DNA of 64,000 nt from Pseudomonadota bacterium (lineage in GTDB: Bacteria > Pseudomonadota > Alphaproteobacteria > Rhodobacterales > Rhodobacteraceae). This document shows, in pieces, positions 25,001 through 33,752 of this stretch. Location: assembly GCA_038533575.1 (NCBI GenBank), contig JBCAYL010000001.1:648226-712225 (forward strand), read 5' to 3'. The notes beneath the pieces are model-generated. The model was not told the origin of the DNA, did not search any database, and saw nothing but the letters and a program-made list of their open reading frames with translations. Both the position numbers and the translations under genes were made by a program. Positions within the stretch are counted from its first letter, which is position 1, and every line of letters begins with the position of its first letter.

Positions 25001-25990
25001 GAGCCCGGGGTTTATGATCGGCCTGCCGATCTCGAGGCCGAGGTGGTCGTGTCGGACTTCGTGCCGCCGCTGCCCGTCTTCGCGGCATATCTCGACCTGC
25101 CGCTCATCACCGGAGATGAGCCGCCCCATGCGCCGCGCATTGCCGCGACGGCCTCCGACTGGCCGGGTGTCGCTGCCCTATTTGCATCGCCCTCGGGCGA
25201 GGATTTCGAGCTCTTGGATGTTATCGATGTGCCTGCAACCCTCGGTGAGGTGCTGGAAGACATTCCCGCTGGGCCCCTTGCCGTCAAAGACCGGGCCACG
25301 ACGATCCGCGTGCGCCTGACACAAGGGATGTTGAGCAGCATCACCGAGGCTGCGCTTCTGGCCGGCGGCAATCTCGCGGCGCTGGGAGACGGCACGGCGG
25401 ATGCTTGGGAGATCATCCAGTTCCAGGAGGCGCGGCTCGTGGCCGAGAGCACGTATGATCTGACGATCCTGTTGCGTGGGCAGCTCGGTTCGGATGCCCT
25501 CATGCCCCCGACGTGGCCGGCGGGGACGGTCTTCGTCCTGCTTGACGGAGCCGTGCGCCCTCTCGATCTGCCGAGCACCAGCAGGAACGTCTCCCAGACC
25601 TATCGCATCGGGCCATCAGGGCGGCCTTTCGATGATCCGAGCTATCGCGAGACGACGCTCGCCTTCCGCGGCAACGGCCTCCGGCCCTACGCCCCCGTGC
25701 ACCTGAGTGCCAAGCGAAAGAGCGATGGGTCGCTTGAGGCCCAGTGGATTCGCCGAACCCGCGTGGACGGCGACATCTGGGATGGCGGCGATGTCCCGTT
25801 GGGTGAGGCCCATGAAAGCTACCGCGTCAGGCTGCTCCAAGGCGGCGTCTTGGTGGTCGAAGTAATCACCAGCGCGCCGGCATGGTTGCTTCCTGCAGGG
25901 GAAGTCCCTCTGGGTAGCCTCGAGGTGGAAGTGTCTCAGATTTCGGAGAAATACGGGCCAGGGCCTAGCATTGTGTGCCCCGTGACGTGA
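22073..25990 (+). CDS. orfg15: GTA gp15, tail tip 'megatron' (GTA TIM-barrel plus phage tail domains)
   Basis: 1305-residue host-recognition and penetration protein that ends the tail. The first about 60 residues are hydrophobic and Gly/Ala-rich (GAALGGAVGGSVLGVSSVAI). A GTA-type TIM-barrel domain spans roughly residues 430-740, with IDFIGIDNYMPLSDWRDGSD and the glycosidase-like strand FTELGCAAID (Glu657). A phage-tail-type domain follows (about 780-960). The C-terminal part is beta-rich. Length matches RcGTA gp15 (about 1300). Last structural gene of the operon; cysE follows 69 bases later. Confidence 0.93.
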   Translation: MATLLLSAAGAALGGAVGGSVLGVSSVAIGRLVGATIGRSIDQRLLGQGAQAVETGKVDRFRLTGASEGSAMTQLYGRLRVGGQVIWATQFLETRRTTGGGRGRKGAPPQPKTTTYSYSVSLAIALCEGEISRVGRVWADGEEVAPESLNMRVYRGSFTQLPDPKIAAVQGAENTPAFRGTAYVVMEDLDLTPFGNRVPQFSFEVIRPAQGGTRAAPKDMGDAVQAVAMMPGSGEYVLATTPVVYDAGYGKTSLANVNTASSLTDFSVSLQTLQEELPNCGSTSLIVSWFGDDLRCGACRLIPRVERKGADPSDMPWRVAGISRSEAEVVPLDDAGRPVYGGTPTDQSVVEAIEATRDAGLEVMFYPFILMTQQTGNSLTDPYGGGEGQPALPWRGRITTSLAPGSPGSPDGTAAAEAEVAAFLGIAQASDFTVNGKSVSYTGPADTGYRRFILHYAHLCAAAGGVDAFCIGSEMRGLTTIRGEGGSFPAVTALMALAAECRAILGPDCKISYAADWSEYFGYQPQDGSGDVYFHLDPLWMHDDIDFIGIDNYMPLSDWRDGSDHLDAEAGAIYDLDYLMGNIEGGEGYDFFYASPQARESQIRTPITDGAHHEPWVYRYKDIRNWWGNYHHERVGGTRATFPTDWRPAEKPIRFTELGCAAIDKGTNEPNKFLDPKSSESSLPHFSNGLRDPLVQLQYLRAMATYWENSANNPVSSTYEGPMIDTARAHVWSWDARPYPYFPGRRDVWADGENHGRGHWISGRSSGRTLADVVAEICMRSGVTEFDVSRLFGFVRGYVVTDVSDARAALQPLMLAYGFDAVERDGTLHFFNRNGEVTEALQEGALVYRGGEEPVLRRDRAADAEIAGRVQVTFVDVDGDFETAAAEAVFPEEDLHTTTSSELPLALTRAEARAIAERWLSETKLARDGAEFALPPSLAHLGAGDVVALPEAGGEARFRIDRVEDTEARLVEAVRVEPGVYDRPADLEAEVVVSDFVPPLPVFAAYLDLPLITGDEPPHAPRIAATASDWPGVAALFASPSGEDFELLDVIDVPATLGEVLEDIPAGPLAVKDRATTIRVRLTQGMLSSITEAALLAGGNLAALGDGTADAWEIIQFQEARLVAESTYDLTILLRGQLGSDALMPPTWPAGTVFVLLDGAVRPLDLPSTSRNVSQTYRIGPSGRPFDDPSYRETTLAFRGNGLRPYAPVHLSAKRKSDGSLEAQWIRRTRVDGDIWDGGDVPLGEAHESYRVRLLQGGVLVVEVITSAPAWLLPAGEVPLGSLEVEVSQISEKYGPGPSIVCPVT

Positions 25991-26059
25991 TCTTCTCCGT
26001 TTAAGTTTGCGTGCTTGTGCTTATTTTGTGTAGGCACGGCGCAACTGGAGGAGATCGCC

Positions 26060-26881
26060 ATGGCTGTCACGGACCAAAAGCTCAGCACACTCGACCCCGT
26101 CTGGGCGCGGGTGTGTGCGGACGGGCATGACGCGATCGCGGAGGAGCCCATCCTCGGCGGGTTGGTGCATTCCTCGATTCTGCACCACGCGACGCTGGAG
26201 CACGCTCTGGCGTACCGGATCTCTCTCAAGCTCTCCTCGGCCGAGATGTCGGAGCAGATCCTGCGCGAGATCGTGGATGAGGCCTTCGCGGCGTCACCGG
26301 ACATCGGGATGTCCGCTCGCGCGGATCTCGTCGCGGTCTTCGAACGCGACCCCGCCTGCCACCGGATGATCCAGCCCGTCCTCTACTTCAAAGGATACCA
26401 GGCCGTGCAAGCCTATCGGATCGCGCATTGGCTCTGGAATTCAGGCCGCAAGGATCTTGCCTACTTCGTGCAGGCGCGGGCTTCCGAGGTCTTCGGCGTG
26501 GATATCCACCCGGGCGCGCGGATCGGGAAGGGGATCATGATCGATCACGCCCATTCCATCGTGATCGGCGAGACCGCGGTGGTCGGGGACAATGTCTCCA
26601 TGCTGCATTCGGTGACGCTCGGCGGCACCGGTAAGGAAGATGACGACCGCCATCCCAAAATCCGTGACGGTGTCCTGATCGGGGCAGGGGCGAAGGTGCT
26701 TGGCAATATCGAGATCGGTCACTGCAGCCGGATCGCCGCGGGCTCCGTGGTCCTCGACCCCGTGCCGCCCTGCAAGACCGTCGCGGGTGTACCCGCACGC
26801 ATCGTGGGCGAGGCGGGCTGCGATCAGCCCTCCCAGCTCATGGATCATCTTCTCAGCGTTTCTGCGGGGCCGGACGCCTGA
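26060..26881 (+). CDS. cysE: Serine O-acetyltransferase
   Basis: First step of cysteine synthesis from serine and acetyl-CoA, 273 residues. The N-terminal SATase domain (LDPVWARVCADGHDAIAEEP, ILHHATLEHALAYRISLKLS) leads to the left-handed beta-helix with hexapeptide repeats and the active site GIMIDHAHSIVIGETAVVGD, VTLGGTGKEDDDRHPKI. ATG 26060 is preceded by GGAGGAG; the upstream in-frame ATG at 26015 adds an unlikely Cys-rich leader. cysE directly after GTA gp15 is a recurrent arrangement in Rhodobacterales. Confidence 0.96.
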   Translation: MAVTDQKLSTLDPVWARVCADGHDAIAEEPILGGLVHSSILHHATLEHALAYRISLKLSSAEMSEQILREIVDEAFAASPDIGMSARADLVAVFERDPACHRMIQPVLYFKGYQAVQAYRIAHWLWNSGRKDLAYFVQARASEVFGVDIHPGARIGKGIMIDHAHSIVIGETAVVGDNVSMLHSVTLGGTGKEDDDRHPKIRDGVLIGAGAKVLGNIEIGHCSRIAAGSVVLDPVPPCKTVAGVPARIVGEAGCDQPSQLMDHLLSVSAGPDA

Positions 26882-26891
26882 ACGTCCGGCC
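26868..26891. terminator. Stem-loop at the cysE/pdhC convergence
   Basis: Perfect 9-bp stem (ggccggacg with cgtccggcc) with a cctgaa loop, overlapping the cysE stop. No T tract on either side, so it is a weak terminator candidate at best, but it separates two convergent operons. Confidence 0.4.
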
Positions 26892-26906
26892 GTGGAGTCT
26901 CAACCT

Positions 26907-28247
26907 TTAGGCCAGCATCGTCAGCGGGTTTTCGAGGTTGTCCACGATGTGCTGCAGGAGCTCCGCGCCAAGCGCGCCGTCGATCACGCGGTGATCCACA
27001 GATAGCGTCACGGACATGACCGTGGCCACGCCAAGCTCTCCGTCATCGCCCACCACGGGCTGCTTCTTGCCAGCGCCCACCGCGAGGATGGCGCCATGGG
27101 GCGGATTGATGACGGCGTCGAAGTTGTCGATGCCGAACATGCCGAGATTAGAGATGGCAAAAGAACCGCCGACATATTCGTGCGGCTTCAGCTTTCCGTC
27201 CCGCGCACGGCTGGCGAGATCTTTCATCTGCGCGGAGAGCGCGGAGAGCGACCGCTGGTCGGCATCCTGCAGGACCGGCGTGAAGAGACCACCGTCGACA
27301 GCCACGGCCACCGCCACATCCGACGGCTTCAGCTTGATTATGCGATCTCCGGCCCAGACGGCATTGGCATCGGGCACCGCCTGAAGCGCGAGTGCGCAGG
27401 CCTTGATGATGAAATCGTTGACCGAGAGCTTCACCCCGCGCGTCTCCAGCTGCTTGTTGAGCTGGCTGCGGAACTTCAGAAGCGCGTCGAGCTTGATATC
27501 GCGCCGCAAGTAGAAATGCGGGATCGTCTGCTTCGCCTCGGTGAGGCGGCTCGCGACGGTCTTGCGCATCCCGTTGAGCGCGACTTCTTCGGTCTCGCGC
27601 CCCTCCAGCATCTTGCGGACCTGATCGACACCCGGACCTGTCGGCATCGCGCCAGCGGGTGCGGCGGCCTTCGGGGCTTCTTTCGAGGCTTCGGCAGCGG
27701 GGGCTGGTGCGGGCGCCTTTTCCGCATTCTCCACATCGGCCTTGATGATCCGACCATGCGGCCCGGAGCCCTTGATAGAGCTGAGATCAAGGCCCTTGTC
27801 CTTGGCAATGCGCCGCGCGAGAGGCGAGGCGAAGACGCGGTCACCGCCAGACGCGACAGGCGAGGGCGCAGGCGCCGCCGCGACCGGCGTCGTGCTTCCG
27901 CCATCAGTGGCGGGCTCGCTCACGGCCTGAACCTCCGCCGGCGTGGGCGCGTCGGCCGCCGGGCGCACCGGCGCGCTTTCACTGGCGCTGTCGGGCACGT
28001 CCTCGCCGTCTTCGACAAGGATCGCGATGGGCGCGTTGACTTTCACGCCCTCGGTGCCCTCGACGATGAGGATCTTTCCCATCACACCTTCGTCGACGGC
28101 CTCGAACTCCATCGTGGCCTTGTCGGTTTCGATTTCCGCGAGCAGGTCGCCGGAGGAGATGGTGTCCCCCTCCTTCACAAGCCACTTCGCGAGCGTGCCT
28201 TCCTCCATCGTGGGCGAGAGGGCGGGCATCAGGATTTCAGTCGCCAT
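26907..28247 (-). CDS. pdhC: Pyruvate dehydrogenase E2, dihydrolipoamide acetyltransferase
   Basis: Core of the pyruvate dehydrogenase complex, 446 residues. One lipoyl domain (residues 1-80; lipoyl Lys in [17 protein letters not shown]), an Ala/Pro linker, the E3/E1-binding domain [20 protein letters not shown], a second linker, then the catalytic domain with [16 protein letters not shown] (His and Asp of the HRxxDG motif). Last gene of pdhA-pdhB-DUF5076-pdhC. Part of its lipoyl-coding DNA is identical to that of pdhB. Confidence 0.96.
   Translation of the reverse strand: MATEILMPALSPTMEEGTLAKWLVKEGDTISSGDLLAEIETDKATMEFEAVDEGVMGKILIVEGTEGVKVNAPIAILVEDGEDVPDSASESAPVRPAADAPTPAEVQAVSEPATDGGSTTPVAAAPAPSPVASGGDRVFASPLARRIAKDKGLDLSSIKGSGPHGRIIKADVENAEKAPAPAPAAEASKEAPKAAAPAGAMPTGPGVDQVRKMLEGRETEEVALNGMRKTVASRLTEAKQTIPHFYLRRDIKLDALLKFRSQLNKQLETRGVKLSVNDFIIKACALALQAVPDANAVWAGDRIIKLKPSDVAVAVAVDGGLFTPVLQDADQRSLSALSAQMKDLASRARDGKLKPHEYVGGSFAISNLGMFGIDNFDAVINPPHGAILAVGAGKKQPVVGDDGELGVATVMSVTLSVDHRVIDGALGAELLQHIVDNLENPLTMLA
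28093..28136 (-). repeat. 44-bp identity block in the pdhC lipoyl domain
   Basis: Exact 44-base match to 29788-29831 in pdhB, within wider similarity of the two lipoyl-domain coding regions. It covers the lipoyl-Lys segment. Suggests a recent duplication or gene conversion. Confidence 0.8.
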
Positions 28248-28261
28248 GTTCTTTTCTCCCT

Positions 28262-28552
28262 CTACTGAACGTGGCCGCGCTTGAGCGGCTGCGTGGGGGC
28301 ATTGGCTTCGGCGTTAAAGATATTGGCGATCTGGTGGAACGCCTCTTCTTCACTGCCGTCAAAGGAGGTCTGGGCGAGGGCGCGCGCCATGTGGCGCCCG
28401 ATATCTGCATGCATCACGCCCGCTTCGCCCGGATTGACCAGTTGCTCAGGATCGAGGTGAACACTCACCGTCTCCTGCGCATTCTCTACGCGAAGGGCGA
28501 TCAGCATCGGATTCTGGATGCTGACCCCTTCCTCTTTCTTCTGCCAGAACAT
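28262..28552 (-). CDS. DUF5076 domain protein in the pdh operon
   Basis: 96-residue cytosolic protein beginning [20 protein letters not shown] and containing [20 protein letters not shown] and [21 protein letters not shown] recognise it as the DUF5076 family found between pdhB and pdhC in Rhodobacterales. Biochemical role unknown; the fixed position suggests an accessory of the pyruvate dehydrogenase complex. Start at 28552, ten bases after the pdhB stop; the longer open frame upstream overlaps pdhB and is not used. Confidence 0.8.
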   Translation of the reverse strand: MFWQKKEEGVSIQNPMLIALRVENAQETVSVHLDPEQLVNPGEAGVMHADIGRHMARALAQTSFDGSEEEAFHQIANIFNAEANAPTQPLKRGHVQ

Positions 28553-28562
28553 GCGCAGACCC

Positions 28563-29942
28563 TCAGCGGTAGGTGACCTGGCGCACGGCCTCGAGCACCT
28601 CTGCGGTGCTGGTGAGGGCATGCTTTTCCAGGTTGGCCGCGTAGGGCATGGGCACATCCTTGCCCGTGCAATTAATGACCGGCGCGTCGAGGTAATCGAA
28701 GGCGTGGGTCATGATGTAGGCGCTGAGGTGATTGCCCATGGAGGCCACGGGGAAGCCTTCTTCCACGGTCACCACGCGGTTCGTCTTCTGCACGGAAGCG
28801 ATGATGGCGCCGTAATCGATGGGGCGCAGTGTCCGCAGGTCGAGCACCTCGGCGCTCACACCTTCTTCTGCAAGCTTATCAGCAGCTTCGAGCGCGTACT
28901 TCATCCCGATGCCGAAACTGATGATCGTGACATCGTCTCCCTCGCGCCAAATGCGCGCTTTCCCGAATGGGATGGTGAAGTCGTCGAGCACCGGCACCTC
29001 AAAGGACTGACCGTAAAGGATCTCGTTTTCGAGGAAGATGACCGGGTTCGGGTCCCGGATCGCCGTCTTCAGAAGGCCCTTGGCGTCCATGGCCGAGTAG
29101 GGCTGCACCACCTTGAGGCCGGGGACGGACGAATACCATGCCGCGTAGTCCTGGCTGTGCTGCGCTGCCACGCGGGCTGCCGCGCCATTGGGCCCGCGGA
29201 AGACCATCGGTGCACCCATTTGGCCGCCCGACATGTAAAGCGTCTTGGCGGCGGAGTTGATGATCTGGTCGATCGCCTGCATCGCGAAGTTGAACGTCAT
29301 GAACTCCACGATCGGGCGCAGGCCGCCAAAGGCTGCCCCGACAGCGATGCCGGCGAAACCGTGCTCCGTGATCGGCGTGTCGATCACACGCTTGGCGCCG
29401 AACTCGTCCAGCATCCCTTGCGAGACCTTGTAGGCGCCCTGGTACTCGGCCACCTCCTCGCCCATGAGATAGACGGCGTCGTCCCGGCGCATCTCCTCGG
29501 ACATTGCATCGCGCAGTGCTTCTCGCACGGTCTGCGTCTTGAACTCGGTGCCCGCGGGCACGTCGGGCTCCACGGCTTTTGACTCCACCGGCATGGCAGG
29601 TGCCGAGGGCGCCACCTTGCCCTCAGCGCCATTCAGCATGGCGGGGGCAGGGGCCGTCTCCTCCTTGGGGGCCTCGACCTCGGCGGCGGAGGCATCCTCA
29701 CCGTCTTCCAGAAGGACCGCGATGGGCGCGTTCACTTTCACGCCCTCGGTGCCCTCGGAGACGATGATCTTTCCCATCACACCTTCATCGACGGCCTCGA
29801 ACTCCATCGTGGCCTTGTCGGTTTCGATTTCGGCGAGGATCATGCCGGATTCAATCGTATCGCCTTCCTTCACCAGCCACTTGGCCAGCGTGCCTTCTTC
29901 CATGGTCGGAGAGAGGGCGGGCATCAGGATCTCGGTAGCCAT
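28563..29942 (-). CDS. pdhB: Pyruvate dehydrogenase E1 beta with N-terminal lipoyl domain
   Basis: 459 residues. Residues 1-80 form a lipoyl domain almost identical to that of E2 (lipoyl Lys in [16 protein letters not shown]). A flexible Ala/Pro/Glu linker spans about 85-130. The transketolase-like E1-beta part follows: [60 protein letters not shown] and [21 protein letters not shown] lipoyl domain on E1 beta is known in alphaproteobacteria and gives the complex extra swinging arms. Its ATG shares one base with the pdhA stop (TAATG). Confidence 0.95.
   Translation of the reverse strand: MATEILMPALSPTMEEGTLAKWLVKEGDTIESGMILAEIETDKATMEFEAVDEGVMGKIIVSEGTEGVKVNAPIAVLLEDGEDASAAEVEAPKEETAPAPAMLNGAEGKVAPSAPAMPVESKAVEPDVPAGTEFKTQTVREALRDAMSEEMRRDDAVYLMGEEVAEYQGAYKVSQGMLDEFGAKRVIDTPITEHGFAGIAVGAAFGGLRPIVEFMTFNFAMQAIDQIINSAAKTLYMSGGQMGAPMVFRGPNGAAARVAAQHSQDYAAWYSSVPGLKVVQPYSAMDAKGLLKTAIRDPNPVIFLENEILYGQSFEVPVLDDFTIPFGKARIWREGDDVTIISFGIGMKYALEAADKLAEEGVSAEVLDLRTLRPIDYGAIIASVQKTNRVVTVEEGFPVASMGNHLSAYIMTHAFDYLDAPVINCTGKDVPMPYAANLEKHALTSTAEVLEAVRQVTYR
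29788..29831 (-). repeat. 44-bp identity block in the pdhB lipoyl domain
   Basis: Partner of 28093-28136. Outside the block the two lipoyl-coding segments differ at scattered positions, for example [10 protein letters not shown] in E2 versus [10 protein letters not shown] in E1 beta. Confidence 0.8.
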
Positions 29943-30964
29943 TACGCCATCTCCTGCGGCGCTTCTTCTGCGTAGATATCGGTCCAGAGCTCTTCGAGCG
30001 CGGGCTCGGGGCTTTCCTTGGAGAACTCGGCGGCCTCGTTCACGACGGCCTTGATGTCCTTGTCGATGGCCTTGAGCTCGTCCTCGGTGGCGTGCTTGCC
30101 CGTCAGGAGCATCTGGCGCACGCTTTCGATCGGATCGCGCTCGTCGCGCATCTTCTGGACCTCGTCGCGCGTCCGGTATTTCGCCGGGTCGGACATGGAG
30201 TGTCCGCGGTAGCGATAGGTCATGACTTCGAGGATGTAGGGGCCCTTGCCCGCCCGGCAGTGCGCGATGGCCTTCTCGCCGGCTTCCTTCACCTTGAGCA
30301 CGTCCATCCCGTCCACTTGCTCGCCGGGGATGCCGTAGGCGGCGCCCCGCTCCCAAAGCGACGGCGACTTCGTGGAGCGCTTCACGCTGGTGCCCATGGC
30401 GTACTGGTTGTTCTCGATGACGAAGATGACCGGCAGGTCCCAGAGTTCTGCCATGTTGTAGGTCTCGTAGACCTGGCCCTGGTTCGCGGCGCCGTCGCCG
30501 AAATAGGCGAAGGTGACGCGGTCGTTGCCCTTGTACTTGTCGGAGAAGGCGAGCCCTGCGCCGATGGGCACCTGTGCTGCGACGATGCCGTGACCGCCGT
30601 AGAAGTGCTTCTCTTTCGAGAACATGTGCATAGAGCCGCCCTTGCCCTTGGAGTAGCCGCCCTCGCGGCCCGTGAGCTCGGCCATGACGCCTTTCGGGTC
30701 CATGCCGCAGGCGAGCATGTGCCCGTGGTCGCGGTAGGAGGTGACGCGCTTGTCGCCTTCATCGGCAGCGGCCTCGAGACCAACCACCACGGCTTCCTGC
30801 CCGATATAGAGGTGACAGAAGCCCCCGATGAGGCCCATGCCGTAGAGCTGACCGGCCTTCTCCTCGAAGCGGCGGATCAAGAGCATCTCGCGGTAGTGGT
30901 TGAGCAATTCGTCTTTCGAGACGTTGGCGCCCTTCTTGGCTGCGGCGGTCTTGCGCGTGGCCAT
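29942..30964 (-). CDS. pdhA: Pyruvate dehydrogenase E1 alpha
   Basis: 340-residue thiamine-diphosphate-dependent subunit that decarboxylates pyruvate. The ThDP motif is [20 protein letters not shown] ending in NNQYAMGTS. Upstream signatures are [20 protein letters not shown] and [33 protein letters not shown] is the phosphorylation-loop region of the family. First gene of the operon. GGGAGG precedes the start, and a perfect 14-bp palindrome lies 17-30 bases upstream of the ATG. Confidence 0.96.
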   Translation of the reverse strand: MATRKTAAAKKGANVSKDELLNHYREMLLIRRFEEKAGQLYGMGLIGGFCHLYIGQEAVVVGLEAAADEGDKRVTSYRDHGHMLACGMDPKGVMAELTGREGGYSKGKGGSMHMFSKEKHFYGGHGIVAAQVPIGAGLAFSDKYKGNDRVTFAYFGDGAANQGQVYETYNMAELWDLPVIFVIENNQYAMGTSVKRSTKSPSLWERGAAYGIPGEQVDGMDVLKVKEAGEKAIAHCRAGKGPYILEVMTYRYRGHSMSDPAKYRTRDEVQKMRDERDPIESVRQMLLTGKHATEDELKAIDKDIKAVVNEAAEFSKESPEPALEELWTDIYAEEAPQEMA

Positions 30965-30980
30965 CGGCTCCTCCCAGATG

Positions 30981-30994
30981 GTTTAACGTTAAAC
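30981..30994 (-). promoter_or_regulatory. Perfect palindrome GTTTAACGTTAAAC before pdhA, candidate LacI-type operator
   Basis: Self-complementary 14-mer with a central CG step, located between the pdhA ribosome site and its likely promoter region. A half-site-like CGTTAACC is about 30 bases further upstream (31021-31028). LacI-family central-carbon regulators in Rhodobacterales (for example CceR) use palindromes of similar layout. Assignment to a regulator is inference. Confidence 0.5.
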
Positions 30995-31105
30995 TATCCC
31001 GTACCCGATTCACGACGCGACGTTAACCCACGACATGTGGCACGCGGCAATGCGCCCGTTGCATGGCTCTCATGGCGAATTCTGGCGGGATTGGCGGCGA
31101 ATGCC

Positions 31106-31408
31106 CTACTCGACGACGATTTCGTCGGCGCGGATGAGGCCCAGCACGTCACGGGCCTGTTCATCGAGAAGATCGAGATCAAGATAAGTATCCGACAGTC
31201 GCAGGGTCTTATTCTCGAGAACGGCGATCTCGGCGGAGAGTTCCGACAGTTCCTCTCCCAGGATGCGCGCCTCGGCCTCCACCTCCGCGCGTTTGAAGAG
31301 GCCGAAATCCCCCTGGACCGCTGCAAAAGTGAAATACGCGCCGAGCGCGAGGCACGTCGTCAGGTAGGCGAGCGCGCCCAGGGCGGGCGTGGTGCGAGAA
31401 GGGGTCAT
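31106..31408 (-). CDS. ftsB: FtsB/DivIC-like septum formation protein
   Basis: 100-residue bitopic membrane protein. One N-terminal TM helix (ALGALAYLTTCLALGAYFTF) and a coiled-coil rich in Glu/Leu (FKRAEVEAEARILGEELSEL, SAEIAVLENKTLRLSDTYLD), with the late LDEQARDVLGLIRADEIVVE segment typical of alphaproteobacterial FtsB/DivIC. It probably works in the FtsQLB divisome complex. It sits between pdhA and the aldolase gene, a common neighbourhood in this order. I chose ATG 31408; open frame upstream is not membrane-like. Confidence 0.8.
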   Translation of the reverse strand: MTPSRTTPALGALAYLTTCLALGAYFTFAAVQGDFGLFKRAEVEAEARILGEELSELSAEIAVLENKTLRLSDTYLDLDLLDEQARDVLGLIRADEIVVE

Positions 31409-31504
31409 GTCTGCCTCTTTGGCCTCTCCCGGGCCGTTTCGCACACAATGCCACAGGTGATTCGCCCTGTGAATCCCCTTTCTCACAAGTCTTTGCGGTA
31501 TCTG

Positions 31505-32389
31505 TCAGGCGATGGACGCGCGGTAGATGGAGTCGATCGTGTCAGCGATCGTCGCATTAAAGGCCTCGTCGCTCTGCTGGGCGCTCAGCCCCTCGGTCAG
31601 CGCCCGTGAGAAGCTCGCGATCATGCCCTTGTTCTTCGAAAGCCGCGCATTGGCCTCGTCGCGCGAGTAGCCGCCCGAGAGGGCGACGACGCTCATGACC
31701 TTCTCGTGGGCGATGAGCGGCGCGTAGAAGCCGGGTGTCTCCGGCAGCGTGAGCTTCAGCATGATCTCGGACGGCTCGTGATCGAGCCGCGCGAGGAGCG
31801 CGGTGCGCAGCATGTCCTCCGCCTCCGCCTTGTCGGGGATCGAGATCGTGATCTCCGGCTCGAGGATCGGGACAAGGCCGTGGGCCGCGATCTGCGCGCC
31901 GAATGCGAATTGCTGTTCCACGATGGCCGCGATGCCGGCCGCGTTGGCCGCGTTGATGACGGAGCGCATCTTCGTCCCGAACACGCCTTTCTCGACCGCG
32001 CGCGCGCAGAGATCGTCGAGGTCCGGGATCGGCTTCATGAGCTGGACGCCATCGGCCTCCGCCTCGAGCCCCTTATCCACCTTCAGAAACGGCACGACGC
32101 CCTGGTCTTCCCAGAGGTAGGCCGCGCTGTCCTTGCCGTTCATCTGCCGGTCCATGGTGTTCTCGAAGAGGATCGCGCCGACGACCTTCTCGCCGGTGAA
32201 CGCGGGCGCGTCGACGATCCGGGTGCGCATCTCGTGGATGAGGCCGAACATCTCCTCGTCGCCGTTGAACGCATCCTCCTCGATCCCGTAGGCCTTCAGC
32301 GCCTTCGGCGTGGAGCCCCCTGACTGGTCAAGTGCTGCGATGAAGCCTTGTCCGGCGCGGATTTTGGCGGCTTGGGTCTCGTTCGGCAT
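31505..32389 (-). CDS. fda: Fructose-bisphosphate aldolase, class I
   Basis: Schiff-base aldolase of glycolysis and gluconeogenesis, 294 residues. Family marks are GFIAALDQSGGSTPKALKAY near the N-terminus, FENTMDRQMNGKDSAAYLWE, VVPFLKVDKGLEAEADGVQL, ILEPEITI and the Schiff-base Lys region IMLKLTLPETPGFY, then VVALSGGYSRDEAN. This is the bacterial class I type rather than the zinc class II enzyme. It lies just downstream of pgk in the same orientation with a 75-base gap. Confidence 0.94.
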   Translation of the reverse strand: MPNETQAAKIRAGQGFIAALDQSGGSTPKALKAYGIEEDAFNGDEEMFGLIHEMRTRIVDAPAFTGEKVVGAILFENTMDRQMNGKDSAAYLWEDQGVVPFLKVDKGLEAEADGVQLMKPIPDLDDLCARAVEKGVFGTKMRSVINAANAAGIAAIVEQQFAFGAQIAAHGLVPILEPEITISIPDKAEAEDMLRTALLARLDHEPSEIMLKLTLPETPGFYAPLIAHEKVMSVVALSGGYSRDEANARLSKNKGMIASFSRALTEGLSAQQSDEAFNATIADTIDSIYRASIA

Positions 32390-32464
32390 GGGGATCTCCT
32401 TGGGTTCGAGGCGAAGTAGAGCCCCGGGCGCTGAGATTCAATGAGGTTTGGGGCCAGGCGGGGC

Positions 32465-33637
32465 TCAGCCGAGGGCGGCCACGCCCGGCAGTGTCTTGCC
32501 CTCCATCCATTCGAGGAACGCGCCGCCCGCGGTGGAGACATAGCTGAAACGCCCTGCCGCACCGGCCTTGTTCAGCGCGCTGACGGTATCCCCGCCGCCC
32601 GCCACGGACGTGAGCTTGCCCATCGCCGTGAGCGTCGCCGCCGCCTCCGCCGCCGCGTTGGTGGCCGCATCGAAAGGCGCGATCTCGAAGGCACCGAGCG
32701 GGCCGTTCCAGATCAGCGTCTTCGCGCCTGCGAAAACCTCCCCCAGTCTCGCGACCGTTTCGGGCCCGGCATCGAGGATCATCGCGTCCTCGGGACAGTG
32801 ATCGACGGGCAGGGTCTCGCTGGCAGCACCCGCCTCGAACGCGCGGGCGACGACGATGTCGACGGGCAGGTGGATTTTGCATCCCGCGGCCCCGGCCTTC
32901 GCCATGATCTCCCGCGCCGTCGGGGCCATGTCGTGCTCGGCGAGGCTCTTGCCGATGCCCAAGCCCTGGGCCGCGAGGAAGGTATTGGCCATCCCACCCC
33001 CGATGACGAGGTGGTCTACCTTCTCCACGAGGTTGCCTAGAAGATCGAGCTTCGTGGAGACCTTCGCGCCGCCCACCACGGCCACGACCGGGCGCTCCGG
33101 GTTGCCGAGGGCCGCTTCCAGCGCTTTGAGTTCGGCCTCCATGAGCCGGCCCGCGCAAGAGGGCAGGTGATGCGCCACCCCCTCTGTCGAGGCATGGGCA
33201 CGGTGCGCCGCCGAGAAGGCATCGTTGCAATAGACATCACCCAGCGAGGCGAGGAATTGCGCCATGCGCGGGTCGTTGGCCTCCTCCATGTCGGTGAAAC
33301 GGGTGTTTTCCACGAGGATCACGCGGCCCGCGTTCTCTTCGAGAAAGTCCCGGCTCGGCCGCTCCACGAATAGGACCTCCGCCCCGATGGCCGCGCCGAG
33401 CGCGGGCACGAGCTGGCGCAGGGAAAATGCCGGATCGGGCTTGCCCTTGGGCCGCCCGAAATGCGCCAGGAGCACGGGCGTGCCGCCTTGAGACAGGATG
33501 TGCTGCACAGTCGGCACGATGCGCTCGATCCGTGTTGCATCAGTCACCTTGCCGTCCTGCATGGGGACGTTGATGTCCACCCGTGTCAGGACGATCTTCC
33601 CCGTGATCTCCATCTCGTCGAGCGTCTTCCAGGCCAT
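32465..33637 (-). CDS. pgk: Phosphoglycerate kinase
   Basis: ATP-generating step of glycolysis, 390 residues. N-terminal substrate domain: [20 protein letters not shown] (family RxDxNVP), [26 protein letters not shown]-terminal nucleotide domain: [50 protein letters not shown] and [17 protein letters not shown]. Complete. It is followed by the aldolase gene. Confidence 0.97.
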   Translation of the reverse strand: MAWKTLDEMEITGKIVLTRVDINVPMQDGKVTDATRIERIVPTVQHILSQGGTPVLLAHFGRPKGKPDPAFSLRQLVPALGAAIGAEVLFVERPSRDFLEENAGRVILVENTRFTDMEEANDPRMAQFLASLGDVYCNDAFSAAHRAHASTEGVAHHLPSCAGRLMEAELKALEAALGNPERPVVAVVGGAKVSTKLDLLGNLVEKVDHLVIGGGMANTFLAAQGLGIGKSLAEHDMAPTAREIMAKAGAAGCKIHLPVDIVVARAFEAGAASETLPVDHCPEDAMILDAGPETVARLGEVFAGAKTLIWNGPLGAFEIAPFDAATNAAAEAAATLTAMGKLTSVAGGGDTVSALNKAGAAGRFSYVSTAGGAFLEWMEGKTLPGVAALG

Positions 33638-33752
33638 GGTGCATCCTCCCTTTTGCGATTGTTACCAGACCATCCCGGCGAAAACATCAAGGCCCCTTTC
33701 CCTCCCCCGGCCCACGCCCTAGGGTCCGCGCCGACAGATAAAGGAGAGCCAA

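Noticed and set aside
11954-25990. Interpretation of the phage-like block as an active prophage
   Set aside because: No integrase, repressor, replication, lysis or att sites. Gene content and order equal the Rhodobacterales GTA cluster, flanked by housekeeping genes mltG and cysE.
26868-26891. Strong bidirectional terminator between cysE and pdhC
   Set aside because: The stem is perfect but lacks a T tract on both strands, so it is listed only as a weak candidate.
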